Positions 44,372-56,193 of a stretch of DNA of 64,000 nucleotides are shown here, piece by piece. A model generated the notes under the pieces. It ran no database searches and was not told where the DNA came from. It worked only from the letters and a program-made list of their open reading frames with translations. Numbering within the stretch: the first letter of the stretch is position 1; the number at the start of each line of letters is the position of its first letter. The stretch is taken from assembly GCA_013423325.1 (NCBI GenBank), contig BLJB01000125.1, positions 1 through 64,000 on the forward strand, in the 5' to 3' direction. A program made the position numbers and the translations under genes. The stretch comes from Usnea hakonensis. Taxonomy: Eukaryota > Ascomycota > Lecanoromycetes > Lecanorales > Parmeliaceae.

Positions 44372-44847
44372 CTAAGCTTTCTTCGCCCGGGTAGATCCCT
44401 TCCCATCTGTGCCCTTGATCTTCTTCGTACCAGCAGCCTGTGTGTAACCATTAGCCCATCTGCGATCCACCCACGCCCAAGAACGTTGACATGAACATGA
44501 TACTCGAACCCTGAGATGAGGGTTGTAAACGGGGCGCAGCATACCTTCTTTGCTGGCTTGCCCTCAATAGTGCCCACCACCTTCTCAACGACCCCTTTCA
44601 CCTTGTCCGCCAAAGTTGGGGTCCTCTTATTCTTGGTCGCGGGAGCTTTCTTCTTCTCAACGCGTCCCGCGGTCGAGGCTTTGGCGCGTGGCTTGGAGGT
44701 ATTCGCTTTCGTCTTGGGCACGGTGGACTTCTTGGACATGGACTTGGGCTTCGGCGCCGCATCCTCGATGGCAAAGAGCACGCGGGGCGTTCTGTTCTTT
44801 CGAAGCCCTTCGCGGGTACCTTCGCGAACTTCCTTTGTCTTGGCCAT
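44372..44847 (-). CDS. Small lysine-rich basic protein
   Basis: Predicted 122-aa protein of exons 44847-44545 and 44437-44372 (369 nt); the C-terminus after the splice is AAGTKKIKGTDGKGSTRAKKA. It is very rich in Lys, Ala and Thr, with repeated KTK, KPK and KKK blocks and the helical segment LADKVKGVVEKVVGTIEG. The composition suggests a nuclear DNA- or chromatin-associated protein like a linker-histone tail, but no globular H1 domain is present. I do not recognise a family; it could be conserved only in related fungi. Confidence 0.6.
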
Positions 44848-45560
44848 AATTGGTGATTGGAAGGAAAAGAAATGGGCAAGAGTTGGAGTCTGAGATATGA
44901 ATTAGTAGAGGGTTTGTAAAGAGGTCGAGTTTAGTCCTGATGGGGGAGGAATTGGAGGCGCGTTGCGGGGCTTGTTTACATTCGCAGGGACAACGGTTGG
45001 AAAGTGGGAAAATTCGCGAACAGAGAGGACAGAGGACAGATGGAGAAGGTAGAGAAAGTCAAAATACTACCTTTCTGTTATATTGCAACTTGGAATGGCG
45101 TGAGGGAGAAGGGTGGGAAAAGGTTGTATGTTGGTTGTGGTGGGGGAAGAGGAAGGGGAAGGGGAAGGGGAAGGGGAAGGGAAGGAAAGAATTTTGTTTT
45201 GTTTATGTTGGAAGATGCAAGTTTCAAGAGACGAGGAGGCGCATGATAAAGTTGATAGTCTTTTAATTATTTAATTATTACGAGTATTGAATTGGTCTCT
45301 ACAATGTATCATTCATCACTCACTTTATAATCATAAGTGAGTACGCATTAAGATCACAACAAAAACAAAATAGGTAACGAATATATGTAAGCGCGACTAT
45401 TCCTACATTCCACCATCAAATAACAAAACCTATAAGTAACTACTAAGGTATCTGCCGTATCTAATGCTCATCGCACGCTACCACAAGCAAAGCGCCTGCC
45501 CCCTATCCATCACACATGATCGTTCCCATATACACTATTCGCTATGACCCAGTTCTCCCG
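44848..45560. promoter_or_regulatory. Promoter of small basic gene with G-rich tract
   Basis: 713 bp. A run of GGGGAA repeats (45142-45183) lies about 300 bp upstream of the minus-strand start at 44847. Five or more G-tracts of four on the plus strand could form a G-quadruplex. The right part is the 3' flank of GDH2. Confidence 0.45.
45142..45183 (+). repeat. GGGGAA hexanucleotide repeat, G-quadruplex candidate
   Basis: Consecutive GGGGAA units, preceded by TGGGGGAAGAGG. Four or more G4 tracts separated by two bases fit the G-quadruplex pattern with loops of two. It also opens an artefactual Gly/Arg-Lys frame. Confidence 0.7.
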
Positions 45561-48500
45561 CTACTGCTTCAATCTTGACATTCTCTTGCTCATACTGCGC
45601 ATGTTAGTGTCTTCGCTGTGACCGGGGATGTGTTTACTCACAAGTCAAAAAAGGCGAATTGACTAGGGCTACTGCCATGTTCATACACAAATCGACTGGC
45701 CAGATAACTACCAAATATCGCACGAAGATAGTTGTCGGGAACCTAGACTGGTCAGCACAAATCCCTATCAAAGCCCCGAAAGCGGACTTACACGTTCGAT
45801 AATGGTACTCAATCCAATCTTTTCGAGGAGCAGTTTTGGTAGAGCATCTTCGAGTACAGCGTCTCGGAGCTCGGTATTCTTCCAGAGGTCTTGCTTTTGC
45901 AATTCTTCATCAAGCTTAGTAATGGCGATGCTCAAAGTATCACTAAGGGTGCTGCGTGCGATGCCAGTCTGTTGATGTTCGCGCCATATAGCTTCGAATT
46001 CTAGAGCTCCATTACGCTTGATCGTTTCCTGTACCTCTTTGACGTAGGCTTCATAGAACGGTGGCACAATGCCGTTATCGCGTACGCACATATTCTCCAC
46101 GAAGCCTTGCTCATCAAAGGACAACGATGCAAGAACCTCAAGAGAGGAAGATGTAACACCCCCTTTATTCGCCGAGGCATCCTTATACAAGATGCAGCCC
46201 GCCTTCTCCAGGCGCAGCTTGGCATCTTGCGTGATGAATAGGTTTGCACCCTCGACGATGTAAGGAATGGTACTCTTCCCATCCACAATGAGTTTGTTGA
46301 CCGTACTCAAATCGATAGATTCTGGCCTGCCACCGCATGGCACGAAAACATCGAACTGCTTCTCACCGCGCAAATGAAAGGTATTGCGGAATATCATTCC
46401 GTTGTTGACTATTTCTCCAGAGGGCAATGTGATGCTTGTCTCATCTATCAGAACTCGGTATCCGTCAGCAGAAAGCTTCGTGACATCAAATTCGGATATC
46501 ATGGCACGCTTCCTTGCCAGCCGGATGAGCTCAACATTATCCAAACCTTTTGGATCGACGAGCACACCTGCACCATCGACAATCGCTGTATATTTCTCGT
46601 TGCCAAGCAAGATCTCATTGGACCCAAGGTCGCCGTCTGGCCCACCAGTCTGCAGTTTCCGGACTGCGTTGGGTTGGAGATTGAGTTTTCGGTATATACC
46701 TTGAACATACTCTCGCACTGACAGTGTTGTCATTCCATAAACATCATGAGGAATTCCACCTAGCTTTGGAGATTTCCCAGTAAAGAAAGATTTCCACCAC
46801 GGCGCTCCTCTTGCCCTAGCATGTTCCGTCGCCCAATTGACCAAGTCTGCGGTATTTTCGTCAGGGCCCATAAAGAGAATCTCTTGCTGGCCGTGGAGAT
46901 CGACAATCGGATCTTTGATTCCGGGACTGGTTGGGGGCAATAGAAGATCCATGATGCTGTCGATGTACTTCTCGAAGGCCACCTTAACCTTGTCTTGGTG
47001 GTGGACATCAAGTAAAATGACACCCTTCGATCCTCCTTCCGGAATGTCTTTGTTCTTACGCTGCTGAGTATTGGCGAGATTGTAGTTCTCATCGAAAAGG
47101 GACCTGGCGTTGATAGAATATGCTTCACGGTTTCGTGACTTGACAATGCGAATACCGCCGCGGGCGATGTCGCGAAAGCGAAGATGAAAGCCGCGGAACT
47201 CCGAGCTGATAACCAGAAACATGCCATACAAAGGTTGAGGGTACTCCACTTCAGGAAGGAAATTGGGGTTGAGGCGGAAACTCAATGCAACCTTTGTCGG
47301 AGTATAGAAATTGGTCTTCAGAACCCCAGCGTTGAAGACTCTGAAGGCGGTCATAACCATCTGATCGTGCTCATTCATGGCGGTTCTTGAGATTAACGAC
47401 TTGAGCTGAGCATCATCAAGGACAACGTCAACCTTTAACCGCAGATAGCTGAGCGTAGGAATAAAGTCGTCCTGCTCGCCTCTCGTCTGAACATAATGGG
47501 TATTAGCGAAGGCCAGATACAGTGATCGTACCAAGTCGGGGTATTTGTTGATAATCTCAAGGATATAGTCAGAGGTAAACGTCTCCGTCCTCAGGCGACG
47601 TTTGATCTTAGACAGCATTTCTGCGTGGACACTATTATTTGGATCTAGCAAAGAAGACAGGGAAGCATATTCCGATCCCAGACGATTCAAGAAATGGCCA
47701 ACAAACACCCAAACACAATGTGCATAAATTGTCTCCTGTAAGCTCAGTCGACCACTAGCGAAATGTCCTTGGAACTTGTTTTGGGGTATGCAGTACAGCA
47801 ACGAGACCTCTTTCATGATCTGATGGATGGAGGCTTCGATGGGAGGATGCTTCGAGTTGGAGAGAATTTGTGGAAGGGGTCGCAGGTAGATAGACATGAT
47901 AGTGATCCCGTTCGAGAACTGCTCCACGTATTTTCTCGAACTCGTGCAGCCATAGTAATGGTACAGATCAGACAGTGCACTAAACATGCCCATCGCAGAG
48001 CCTTGTCGATATGCGATGACAAGCCTCTTCTCTCGACTGGATTCCATCTCGAACATTTCAATGACAGGTCCCGTCCTTCCCACAGCGTTGTTCATGACTT
48101 GTTGATAGATGTCCTTGGTGTTCTGTGTAGCCTTTTGCAGGAAACGCTTCTCTCCTATGATATTTAATCTAGTCTCCTCAGATCCAGGACTTGCATTGAC
48201 GAAATTGCATTTGTATACAAAATAGCAACGTAGTTGTTGATCTTTCTCTCCGGGAAGGTGACTCCCAGAGCGAAAGGTCTCAACTCGGTAGCTGTTGTTG
48301 CTCGTGGAACCGTTGACGTACTTTTCGTCAATTCGCTGCTCATACCTTGGGCCATCGATTACACTGACACCGGGCATGCTGGTGTCTATGTATACGGCGT
48401 GATCGGCAGCTTCTTTGTCAAGCCGAATCTCCAAACGACCATCGTCTCGAGCATACGCAGCAACCTTCCCAGCGTAGAGTGAGAGGATGTGGTTTACGAT

Positions 48501-49276
48501 AGCTGGAACAGTCTCTGTTTGAAAGTACATGTCATCGATACCTAATTCATTGTAGAACCAGTTGGTCTCTGATTCGACGAATTCTGGCGGTATAAATCCC
48601 TTTTCTTCAATCTGATCCATTACTGCGGCGGTGGTTCGTCAGCACAGCTCCTCGACTCCTCAAGCTTTTTGTTGGGAAATGCCATACCCTGATCCATCTG
48701 CAATTCCTTGCCCTCGAATTTAGGGGCGACATAGCCGGAACCTTCTTCATGCAATACCTTGTGTTGACTCGAGCCAGGGACGCTGAGATGTGTGGGTTGC
48801 GGAGAAGGCTGCCGGTCGGGAGTGCGAACGAACTGCTCCAGAATCTTGTTGTGTACCCCATTGACCGGCATTTTATCTAGAGGCTCAGTGGTAGACTCCC
48901 TGCGAGGCAGTTTGACCGCGATTGGAACTCCATTTTCAGACACTGGCTCCATCGGCTCTTGGGTAGATTCACTGACAGGCACGTGAAGTGCATCCATGTC
49001 GTCGGAGTCGGGCTCGGTCATGGTTGACAAGGAAGGTACGCGATGAAGTTTATAGTAGGACGCAAGAGGAATCGCTTTGAGGGGAGACCAAAAAGCACCG
49101 TTAGAGGTCAAAGGGTTTGCTGCAGCGTTGGTATCAAGACTTTGGATTGGTAAGTGATGAGGCGTGAGCTTGGAAGCGGTCAGGAGATTTCCGTCACCGT
49201 TGTTGTCGACCAACTGAAAGCGTTGCAATTGAATTTGAACAACATCTTCTCCCCCACTATCCGCTGGACAAGGCAT
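45561..49276 (-). CDS. GDH2: NAD-specific glutamate dehydrogenase
   Basis: Predicted 1184-aa large-type NAD-dependent glutamate dehydrogenase, which oxidises glutamate to 2-oxoglutarate and ammonium when amino acids serve as nitrogen or carbon source. Exons 49276-48688, 48622-45792, 45742-45642 and 45594-45561 (3555 nt). The N-terminal 200 residues are variable and acidic; the regulatory domain then begins near MDQIEEKGFIPPEFVE. The catalytic part shows FRGFHLRFRDIARGGIRIV, NKDIPEGGSKGVILL with the catalytic Lys, and DLHGQQEILFMGPDENT. The nucleotide-binding region contains YIVEGANLFITQDA and KGGVTSSSLEV. The last two small exons restore the end FGSYLASRFVYEHG to MSKRMSRLKQ. It is slightly longer than yeast Gdh2 because of the N-terminus. 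Confidence 0.96.
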
Positions 49277-51569
49277 TTTTTTTTTCTCCCTGAGGTACCT
49301 TAGTACCTTTTTTGAGCGTGCCTTGTGCCTTAGCGCGATCTGATAAGGATAACAAGGTAAAGTAAGGACACCGTTGTCCGTTGCCGTTGCCGCTAAAAAG
49401 ACGAGGACCTTTCGCGAGTTAAAAGATTATACAGCAATTTATCTGCCCTTCTCCAATGATAATAAATACCTTTTTGAGCGACCAAAGCGATTGTACCAGT
49501 CAACTCGTGGCCGGATGTTCTTTCGAATATATACCGATGCTATCTGTCGCAAAGATGAGTATCTAAAAAATTTGCCTCCAACTTGAACTGCATGATCCCC
49601 GGCTTCTGAGCTCTAAGAATACAACTCTCGGCTGAACCGACCCTGTTGCAGACTCGCGTCTGGAAATCTCTGAGAACAAACAACCTCCGATCTGCCACTG
49701 ACTGTTCCTGCCCCTTCCTTACCCGCTACCCAAAGGTCATCCGAATCATGGGGTTTAAGAAGCTGCCTAGGGTAGTACGCGTAATATTATAACCGACGTT
49801 AGCTCATCATGCATTGACCTCTTATTATTATTCTTCTTTTGCTTCAGTTTTCACACCTTTACAAGACGGGTATCCCGTGACAAGCTTTCGGATGGGAAAA
49901 CATGGAACCTCCCAATTTCCTGAACCGGATGGCGACCAGGCTTGGCGTGACGCCCTTCGCATGGCCTGGAGCGATCTTCAGAACTCTCCGCCATGTGTTG
50001 ATAAGGTCTGGCAATCGCCGGGCTCAGCTTTGCACAAATCAAACGGCACACCATGACACCGGAAAATAGCGAAGCGCAGGCGGCTAATTGATGGTATATT
50101 CTGCACGCTCAGATGGGAACTTGCGTTAATTGAGGCTGCCCGGCTCCCATTGCGAAATCCCAAGTCACGACCATGAGATACGTTCACGTCTGTCAGTGTT
50201 CTGTACAGGCTAGGCTACTTGCTACACATGGCTCCTGTCACTGCAAGTCGGCTTGATTCCCCCACATTGATGGAAAGAACTACCTTTTCAGGACCGACGC
50301 TCCCCTCTCACAGGTTCTTTAAGTCGGGAGCGTTACACACTAAGCTTCGGATCCGCATGATTCGATGGGCACTCATCTAATATCTCCTGATACCGGCATC
50401 GATCGCTCGTTGCCAACACGCGCACCGCGAGTTGGTCAGCACGCGTCCATTGCAGGAAAGTGTAGCGACCGAGCGCCCTTTATGCCTATGGTCAATGCTC
50501 CTTTCAGGCTGATACACGTGGCGAGAGGTACTAATTCAACCAATACAGGTCTGATATGTAGATACGAAGTACATATACTTGAAAGACTGTCAATGCTACC
50601 GTTACTATTATCCCTTACCGAAACCTCAATGATAGGCAACCGTTTGCCATGGATCGCCATGTAGAGAAGGTCAGAGCTGCACGTTTCAAGTAGAACTAGT
50701 TTCTTCACTCAATGCTTAGTGGCTTCCACTATGTGGCGATTGGTTCAGGATAGATTAGTCAAATTGAGGCCGAAGACAAGATCGAAGTACAAAAGTCGTC
50801 AGGATCCATCATAAATTCATTTCCCAGAACCTCCAGTCCAATACCAAATGCCGCAACGCGCGAGGTATCAAGAACTCAGGCTAGCTGGCTGTGAGCCTGT
50901 GAGGAGGCTGAAACAGGGCGCATAGACCAGGCTGCAGGTGCTAATCAAATCCAGCGTTCGCTTTGGCCACTTATTTCCCGCAGATTGCCTATCGCAGATA
51001 GCGCGGGGCTAGTTATGATCTTCTGGGTAAAAGGGATTGTGGAGATGACGGGCATAGACTCATAAAGGACACATTATACTTTGAAGGCTAGTCTAGTTAA
51101 TAAGCGCAGTACATAATGACAGCTGCTCCACATAAAATAGTTTTCTTGATATGAAAATCTTCATCCCTTGCTCGTACGAGTACTCGTCAATTTCAAGCGA
51201 GCCTACAATGGCTGGATCTGTGCATCCAAATGTCTGAGTAACCCAAGCCTGGTTTCAGACCCGAAAGTAAACCGTAATATAAAGGCGCCCTGAAGCGTAC
51301 TCGAAATATCGAAAACTTGATCTTTTGGACTGGAGCACTCAGCGACCCTTTGTAGAAAAGACAATCACAGTGCTGAGAGTGATGTGATTTTATTCTATCT
51401 GTAATTGGTGGAAAAGAAATGTAGATTCAAGGCTCTACAAGATTAACCGGCACGATGAGAGTAGAAGGGCCGACCCGGCACTATGTTGTGCCTTACTCTT
51501 TGCCTTGCACATTCTTCCCGAGACCTTTGCAACTCAAACAAGCAACAAGATCCTCTGAATTTAGACGAG
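49277..51569. other. Long intergenic, GDH2 to UTP18
   Basis: 2.3 kb between divergent genes with no supported gene. Close to GDH2 is a compact motif group: GGTACCTTAGTACC near 49295, GTGCCTTAGCGC at 49325-49336 and AAGGTAAAGTAAGG at 49354-49367, the last two repeated elsewhere in the window. Frames of 60-100 codons at 49374, 49814 and 50365 lack family features. Base composition is not RIP-like. Confidence 0.45.
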
Positions 51570-53406
51570 ATGGCCGAGGACTTTAGCAAATTTGATCGTG
51601 ACGATTCAACGGCGAAGGATACGACCGAGATCGAGCTTGAGAGACTGGTTTTTGGTGACAAACCCGGTTTTCACGAGGGACTGAATTCATACAGAAACGC
51701 TAGTATCGATCTCGCACGTTCAGTGGACAGCGACCGGCAACAAGCTCAAGATGGCTTGGGGGAGGGAGATTTGGAAGGCTTTGACGATGCCGATGTTTGT
51801 AAAGTCCAAGTGCGTGTCGGACCTGCTTTCGCTCAACATCCGTCCAGCTCTTCTTTCTCGACTCCACACCGTCCGTCGTAAACATACCCAACCTTTTGCC
51901 TCAATCAAGATCAGACCAAGATATCACGCTGTCAGATGACGGCAATGCAGCGGCATGGGTTGACAGTGACGATGAACGTATCGTTGTCTCCTTGGCCTCC
52001 AATCCTAGGCTAAGGAAACTCAGGACTACTGAATCTGAAGATTTGGTCGACGGCAAAGAGTACAGTGAACGGGTTCGGCATCAATTTGAGCAATTACAGC
52101 CACTACCGGACTGGGCGTATTCTCATGCCACGACAAAAGTATCATCCAAAGAACGAAGGAAGATGTCAACTGCTTCAGAGGGTTCCGAAGCCGACGCTTC
52201 CCCGGACGACACGTTCCATCAATCTGACGACCTGTCTACCCAACCACTCGCCAAACTTCTGAAGAACGCCGGCAATCTCACTCAACCTATCGCTGAGAGC
52301 TCCAATATTCGTAGGCAGCTCCCTCCAGAAGTCATTGACATTCATCGTACAAAGGATGTCGGCACTACTCAACCTGTAAGCTTCGTTTCCTCTTTTTCTT
52401 CCTTTTCGTCATTACTAAATTCTCTCGTACCCAGTCCGCCATAACAACCCTGGATTTTCACCCCATTCATCCTCTTCTCCTCTCTTCCGGCCCCTCTTCT
52501 GTACTCTTCCTCCACCATATCTCTCCGCACCCTCCCAACCCGAATCCTGTGCTCACGACCCTACACCTAAGCTCCACTTCTCTCACAACCTCTCTTTTCC
52601 ACCCCCCAGCTGGCAACAAGATATTCTTCTCCGGCCGCCGACGCTACTTCCATACCTGGGATCTGGATACCGGAAGAGTGGAAAAGGTGTCACGAGTGAT
52701 TGGGCACGGTGAGGTACAACGCAGTATGGAGCGCTTTAAGCTGAGCCCATGTGGCCGTTGGATAGGTTTTGTAGGCTCAGGCCGAAAAGGTGGCGGCACA
52801 ATTAATGTCCTCGATGCACATACCTGCCAGTGGATTGCAGAGGTGAGGGTGGAAGGCAAAGGCGGCATTGCAGATTTTGACTGGTGGGGCGACGGAGATG
52901 GCTTGGTGGTCGCTGGTAAAGGAGGCGAAGTCATGGAGTGGGACGGACGTGAAAGACGAGTTATTGCAAGATGGATAGACGAAGGTGCTGTGGGAACTAC
53001 AGTTGTGGCACTGGGTGGACGAAAAGAGGGCCTCAAGGAGCTGGGAAATGACAGGTGGGTGGCCATCGGCAGCTCAAGTGGTATCGTCAATATCTACGAT
53101 CGACGGAAATGGAGTGCAGAAAACGTAAATGCGCGACCAAACCCAGTGAAAATGTTCGACCATCTAACCACGCCAACCTCAAATTTGGTATTTTCGCCAG
53201 ACGGACAGCTTCTATGTATGGCTAGCCGGTGGAAGAGAGATGCACTGAGATTGATCCACCTGCCAAGCTGTACTGTGTATCGAAATTGGCCTACGAACTC
53301 GACACCGCTTGGAAGGATTACCGCTGTTGCTTGGTCGCCTAGCTCCGACATGTTGGCCGTGTCAAACGAGCAAGGCAAAATAAGACTCTGGGAGATTCGC
53401 AGATAA
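51570..53406 (+). CDS. UTP18: U3 snoRNP protein Utp18 (WD40)
   Basis: WD40 protein of the small-subunit processome (Utp-B), needed for 18S rRNA maturation in the nucleolus. Exons 51570 to about 51798, about 51850-52377 and 52435-53406. The N-terminus has ELERLVFGDKPGF and, after the first intron, LFFLDSTPSVV, the expected Utp18 signature. Acidic and Ser-rich blocks follow, then the beta-propeller from about residue 250 (AITTLDFHPIHPLLLSSG ... FFSGRRRYFHTWDLDTG ... RFKLSPCGRWIGFVG ... IVNIYDRRKW ... LVFSPDGQLLCMAS ... IRLWEIRR). The start MAEDFSKFD is chosen; an in-frame ATG at 51483 would add 29 residues. The first donor is GTTTGT, a weak site. Confidence 0.92.
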
Positions 53407-53572
53407 ATAGGAAGAATCTGGTTGCACTGAAATTCAGATCATGGATCGCACAATGATGGCTCGAAGATAGCTGAGCGTCTATCTGAGCGTCGCTCTTTCT
53501 ACATCAAGTGCTAGGATTGCCACATTCGACAGACCCAGCCTGTTTCCGCTCCATTTCCATGTCAGCTACCAT

Positions 53573-55106
53573 CTATACCATCCCCTCCACGTTTCTGATA
53601 CCTGCAAGGTTGCCAGCCTTCACTCTTTTGATCGTCAAGGCGGCAATCAACGCCGCTCCCACACCACTCCCGTCCTCGGCAGCCAAGATACTTACATGAT
53701 CCTTCTCACCCTGCTTCCAATCCAGTATCTCTCTTAGTGCTACCGCTCCTCTAGCTTTAAAGTGAGGATACTTGTTGAACACACTGCCATCGGCGCCAAC
53801 ATGACAAGTCTCTATGTTCTTCTTCTTGCAGATAGCTGCAACACCGCAAGCTGACAGACGGGCGGCGCGTGTTCCAATAAGTTCGGCAAGGCGGCGGCAG
53901 AGCTCAAGCTCGGGTTTGTTTGTTTTGATGCCTAAATCTCGATGAAAGAGATCTCCAGTCTCTGACAGATTCTCAAAAGGATCTTCCTCGATCATGGAGA
54001 GGAAGGAAGAATCAAGCGTGTATGCTTTTCGCAGCTTGCTGATATCCTGTCCTTGAAAAACCTTGCAGCTCTTATTGTCGTGGAGATCTACGAGCACGAG
54101 ACGAAACAGTTCGCCAAGATACAGACCTGCTATCATCTTCTCGAAAGCTTGCTGACCGGGACGCGGCGAGTCATTGTCGATCATGATGTCGTAAGGTGTG
54201 CGAGGAAGGACTACGTGCTCGTTATCGAACGCGCCGTATTCGCAATTGATTGCGATAGGCATATCCGGTGGCAGGTTGTAGCTGGCTATTTTGGGCACCG
54301 AGCCGCAATTTTCCATGTAGGCAGCATTGCACCCAGTGCCGAAGATGCAGCCTATTCTCATGGTGTCGTCAGTATACGCTGAGGCAATAAGGGTGCCAGT
54401 GGTGTCATTGATCAAGGCGCTGAGTCTGATGGGAAGTTTCCGCTTGGCAATAGCGGCTTCAAAAAGGGGGGCGACATCCTTTCCCTCCACACCCGAGATA
54501 TCAAACCCTTTTGTCCAGCGCTGGAGAATGCCATTGTCTATGTATTCTTGGGTGGCTGGAAAGGAGAAAGTGAAACCGAGAGGAATTTTGTCGATCTTTT
54601 CCAAATCTTCAGCTTCATGATGGTATTCAATGAACTGTTGGATACAATCCGCGATGTACTCCCACAGTTCCTCAGATTCGCCCCTTTTCAATTCCTCCGG
54701 CATCCGATATTTGGACTGAATTATGTCGAATTCACCCTTTTCTTCAAGTAAGATGATCTCGCAGACCCGCAGATTGGTTCCGCCCATGTCAAGGGCGAGG
54801 AACGTCCCAGTCTCATAGCCATCGGGAAAATCCATAACCCAGGTCGGATTCATCGGCTGTTGTTGAGGTCAGTAATCCGTAGAAGAGCCTTCAATGGCGC
54901 TCTAAACTCACTATACTGCCACCTTCGACGCTGAGGCCTGGTAGGTGTTAGCCATGTCGTCACAAGCGCAATAGGACAGATGACTTTCCCTTCTCCAGCT
55001 CTTTGACGAAGTGACTGGTCACCTCTTTCAGCTTGGCTTGATCCATGGTGAATAGCTTCTCCAAGTACTGTATCTGCTCGAGAAGATCATCAGGTACATC
55101 TGCCAT
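53573..55106 (-). CDS. HXK1: Hexokinase
   Basis: Predicted 475-aa hexokinase, phosphorylating glucose and fructose in the cytosol. Exons 55106-54989, 54938-54913 (26 nt) and 54856-53573 (1428 nt). Landmarks: FVKELEKGLSVEGGSI, PMNPTWVMDFPDG, phosphate-binding LALDMGGTNLRV (Asp near 71), sugar-binding LGFTFSFPATQEYIDNG, and catalytic LINDTTGTL (Asp199). CEYGAFDNEH and the adenosine-site AAEDGSGVGAALIAAL follow. The ATQEYID loop indicates hexokinase rather than glucokinase. Intron 1 (54939-54988) must be removed to give the conserved EKGLSVEGG, yet its donor reads GAAAGT, one base from GTAAGT. Its branch site GCTAAC and CAG acceptor are normal. Confidence 0.96.
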
Positions 55107-56193
55107 TGACCCTACACGCATTGCGCATCAGATCCTAGCTTTCTCCCTTGATCAGAAGGAACACAGACCCTTTCGGGATGGCTGGCGGCGCCTAGGTCCT
55201 AATCCAACCATCTTGTCTTGCTGTTTCGGGACTCTGGAAGTGTGTGTTGAGGATTCGTGAAAGAAGGATTTCGGCGGTTCTAGCAATCGCAATGCTGATT
55301 TTTTCCAAGTACTTCCAAAAATTGGCTATTTTCACGCTATTTAACAGCAGATTAGCATTTGTTGGGCGTAGAGAGAATATGCGGGGCTTTGAAGGGCAGG
55401 AGTGTCTACTAAGGGCTTATGCAAGCTTTACAAATCCATGTGTTCGTGCTTTGACCGTTGGAGGCGGCTCAGCCACAGACAATCGGTCTCAATTGATCCT
55501 TCTCTGTGGTCTCAGGGTTGATGAACAGAATGGATCTTTAATTAGCGAAATTCTGGGAATATTGAGTGAGGGTTAGGAGCAGAGGTAGCAGTAGAAGCAG
55601 AAGCAAAAGCACTCATACCTTACGTAGCCGCCAAAATCCGCCCACTTTACTTATCAGGGTTGGGTTTGGCTGAAAGAGCCAGAGCCAGAGCCAGAGCCAT
55701 TTCAGCCTTTAATAATGTTGCGAGTCTCATTATTATTGTCTTTCATCTAGTCTTCTTGTACAGTAACAGTATCGCAATAACGATAAGTTTTGCTCCATCC
55801 CTGATTCCTGAGTCTTTCGAGGGCAGAAAGCTTTCGCTCCTTTATTGGACGAGAATTACCGCCACTAGGAACTTGATAGGTCAATTAAATAGAAATATTT
55901 AGCGTTCAAAATCGCGTCTCCCCAAATCCCCCTGGCTCGCTATGGATAATTTGATATTGTCATGATTCCTTGCCATGTACTGAAAGGCAGGGACTATATG
56001 CTGGCCAATGGCCGCAAATTACCTTGACTGCTACGTACTCGACGACCCTTCTACTTCCTGCAATAATGAATAATTCCATCCTAATACGAGCGAGTCGAGT
56101 AGTCGCTAGAGCGTGTTTTGCTACCCATACTTTCACTTACTTAAAGAGCAGACCCTCCTGAAAAACTCTTGGAGCCGAGGAGCTCCTACTGCC
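55107..56193. promoter_or_regulatory. Divergent promoter region HXK1 / CSC1-like
   Basis: 1087 bp between opposite starts. It contains four perfect AGAGCC units at 55675-55698. No supported gene; possible frames are below 115 codons without family resemblance. Confidence 0.45.
55675..55698 (+). repeat. AGAGCC microsatellite, four units
   Basis: Four perfect tandem copies of the hexamer AGAGCC in the hexokinase/CSC1-like intergenic region. Confidence 0.85.

Noticed and set aside
44940..45266. 108-codon Gly/Lys/Arg-rich frame
   Set aside because: It is created by the GGGGAA repeat; there is no independent evidence of a gene.
49374..50664. Several frames of 70-100 codons between GDH2 and UTP18
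   Set aside because: No domain, no signal peptide and no credible splicing to one another; composition is that of non-coding DNA.
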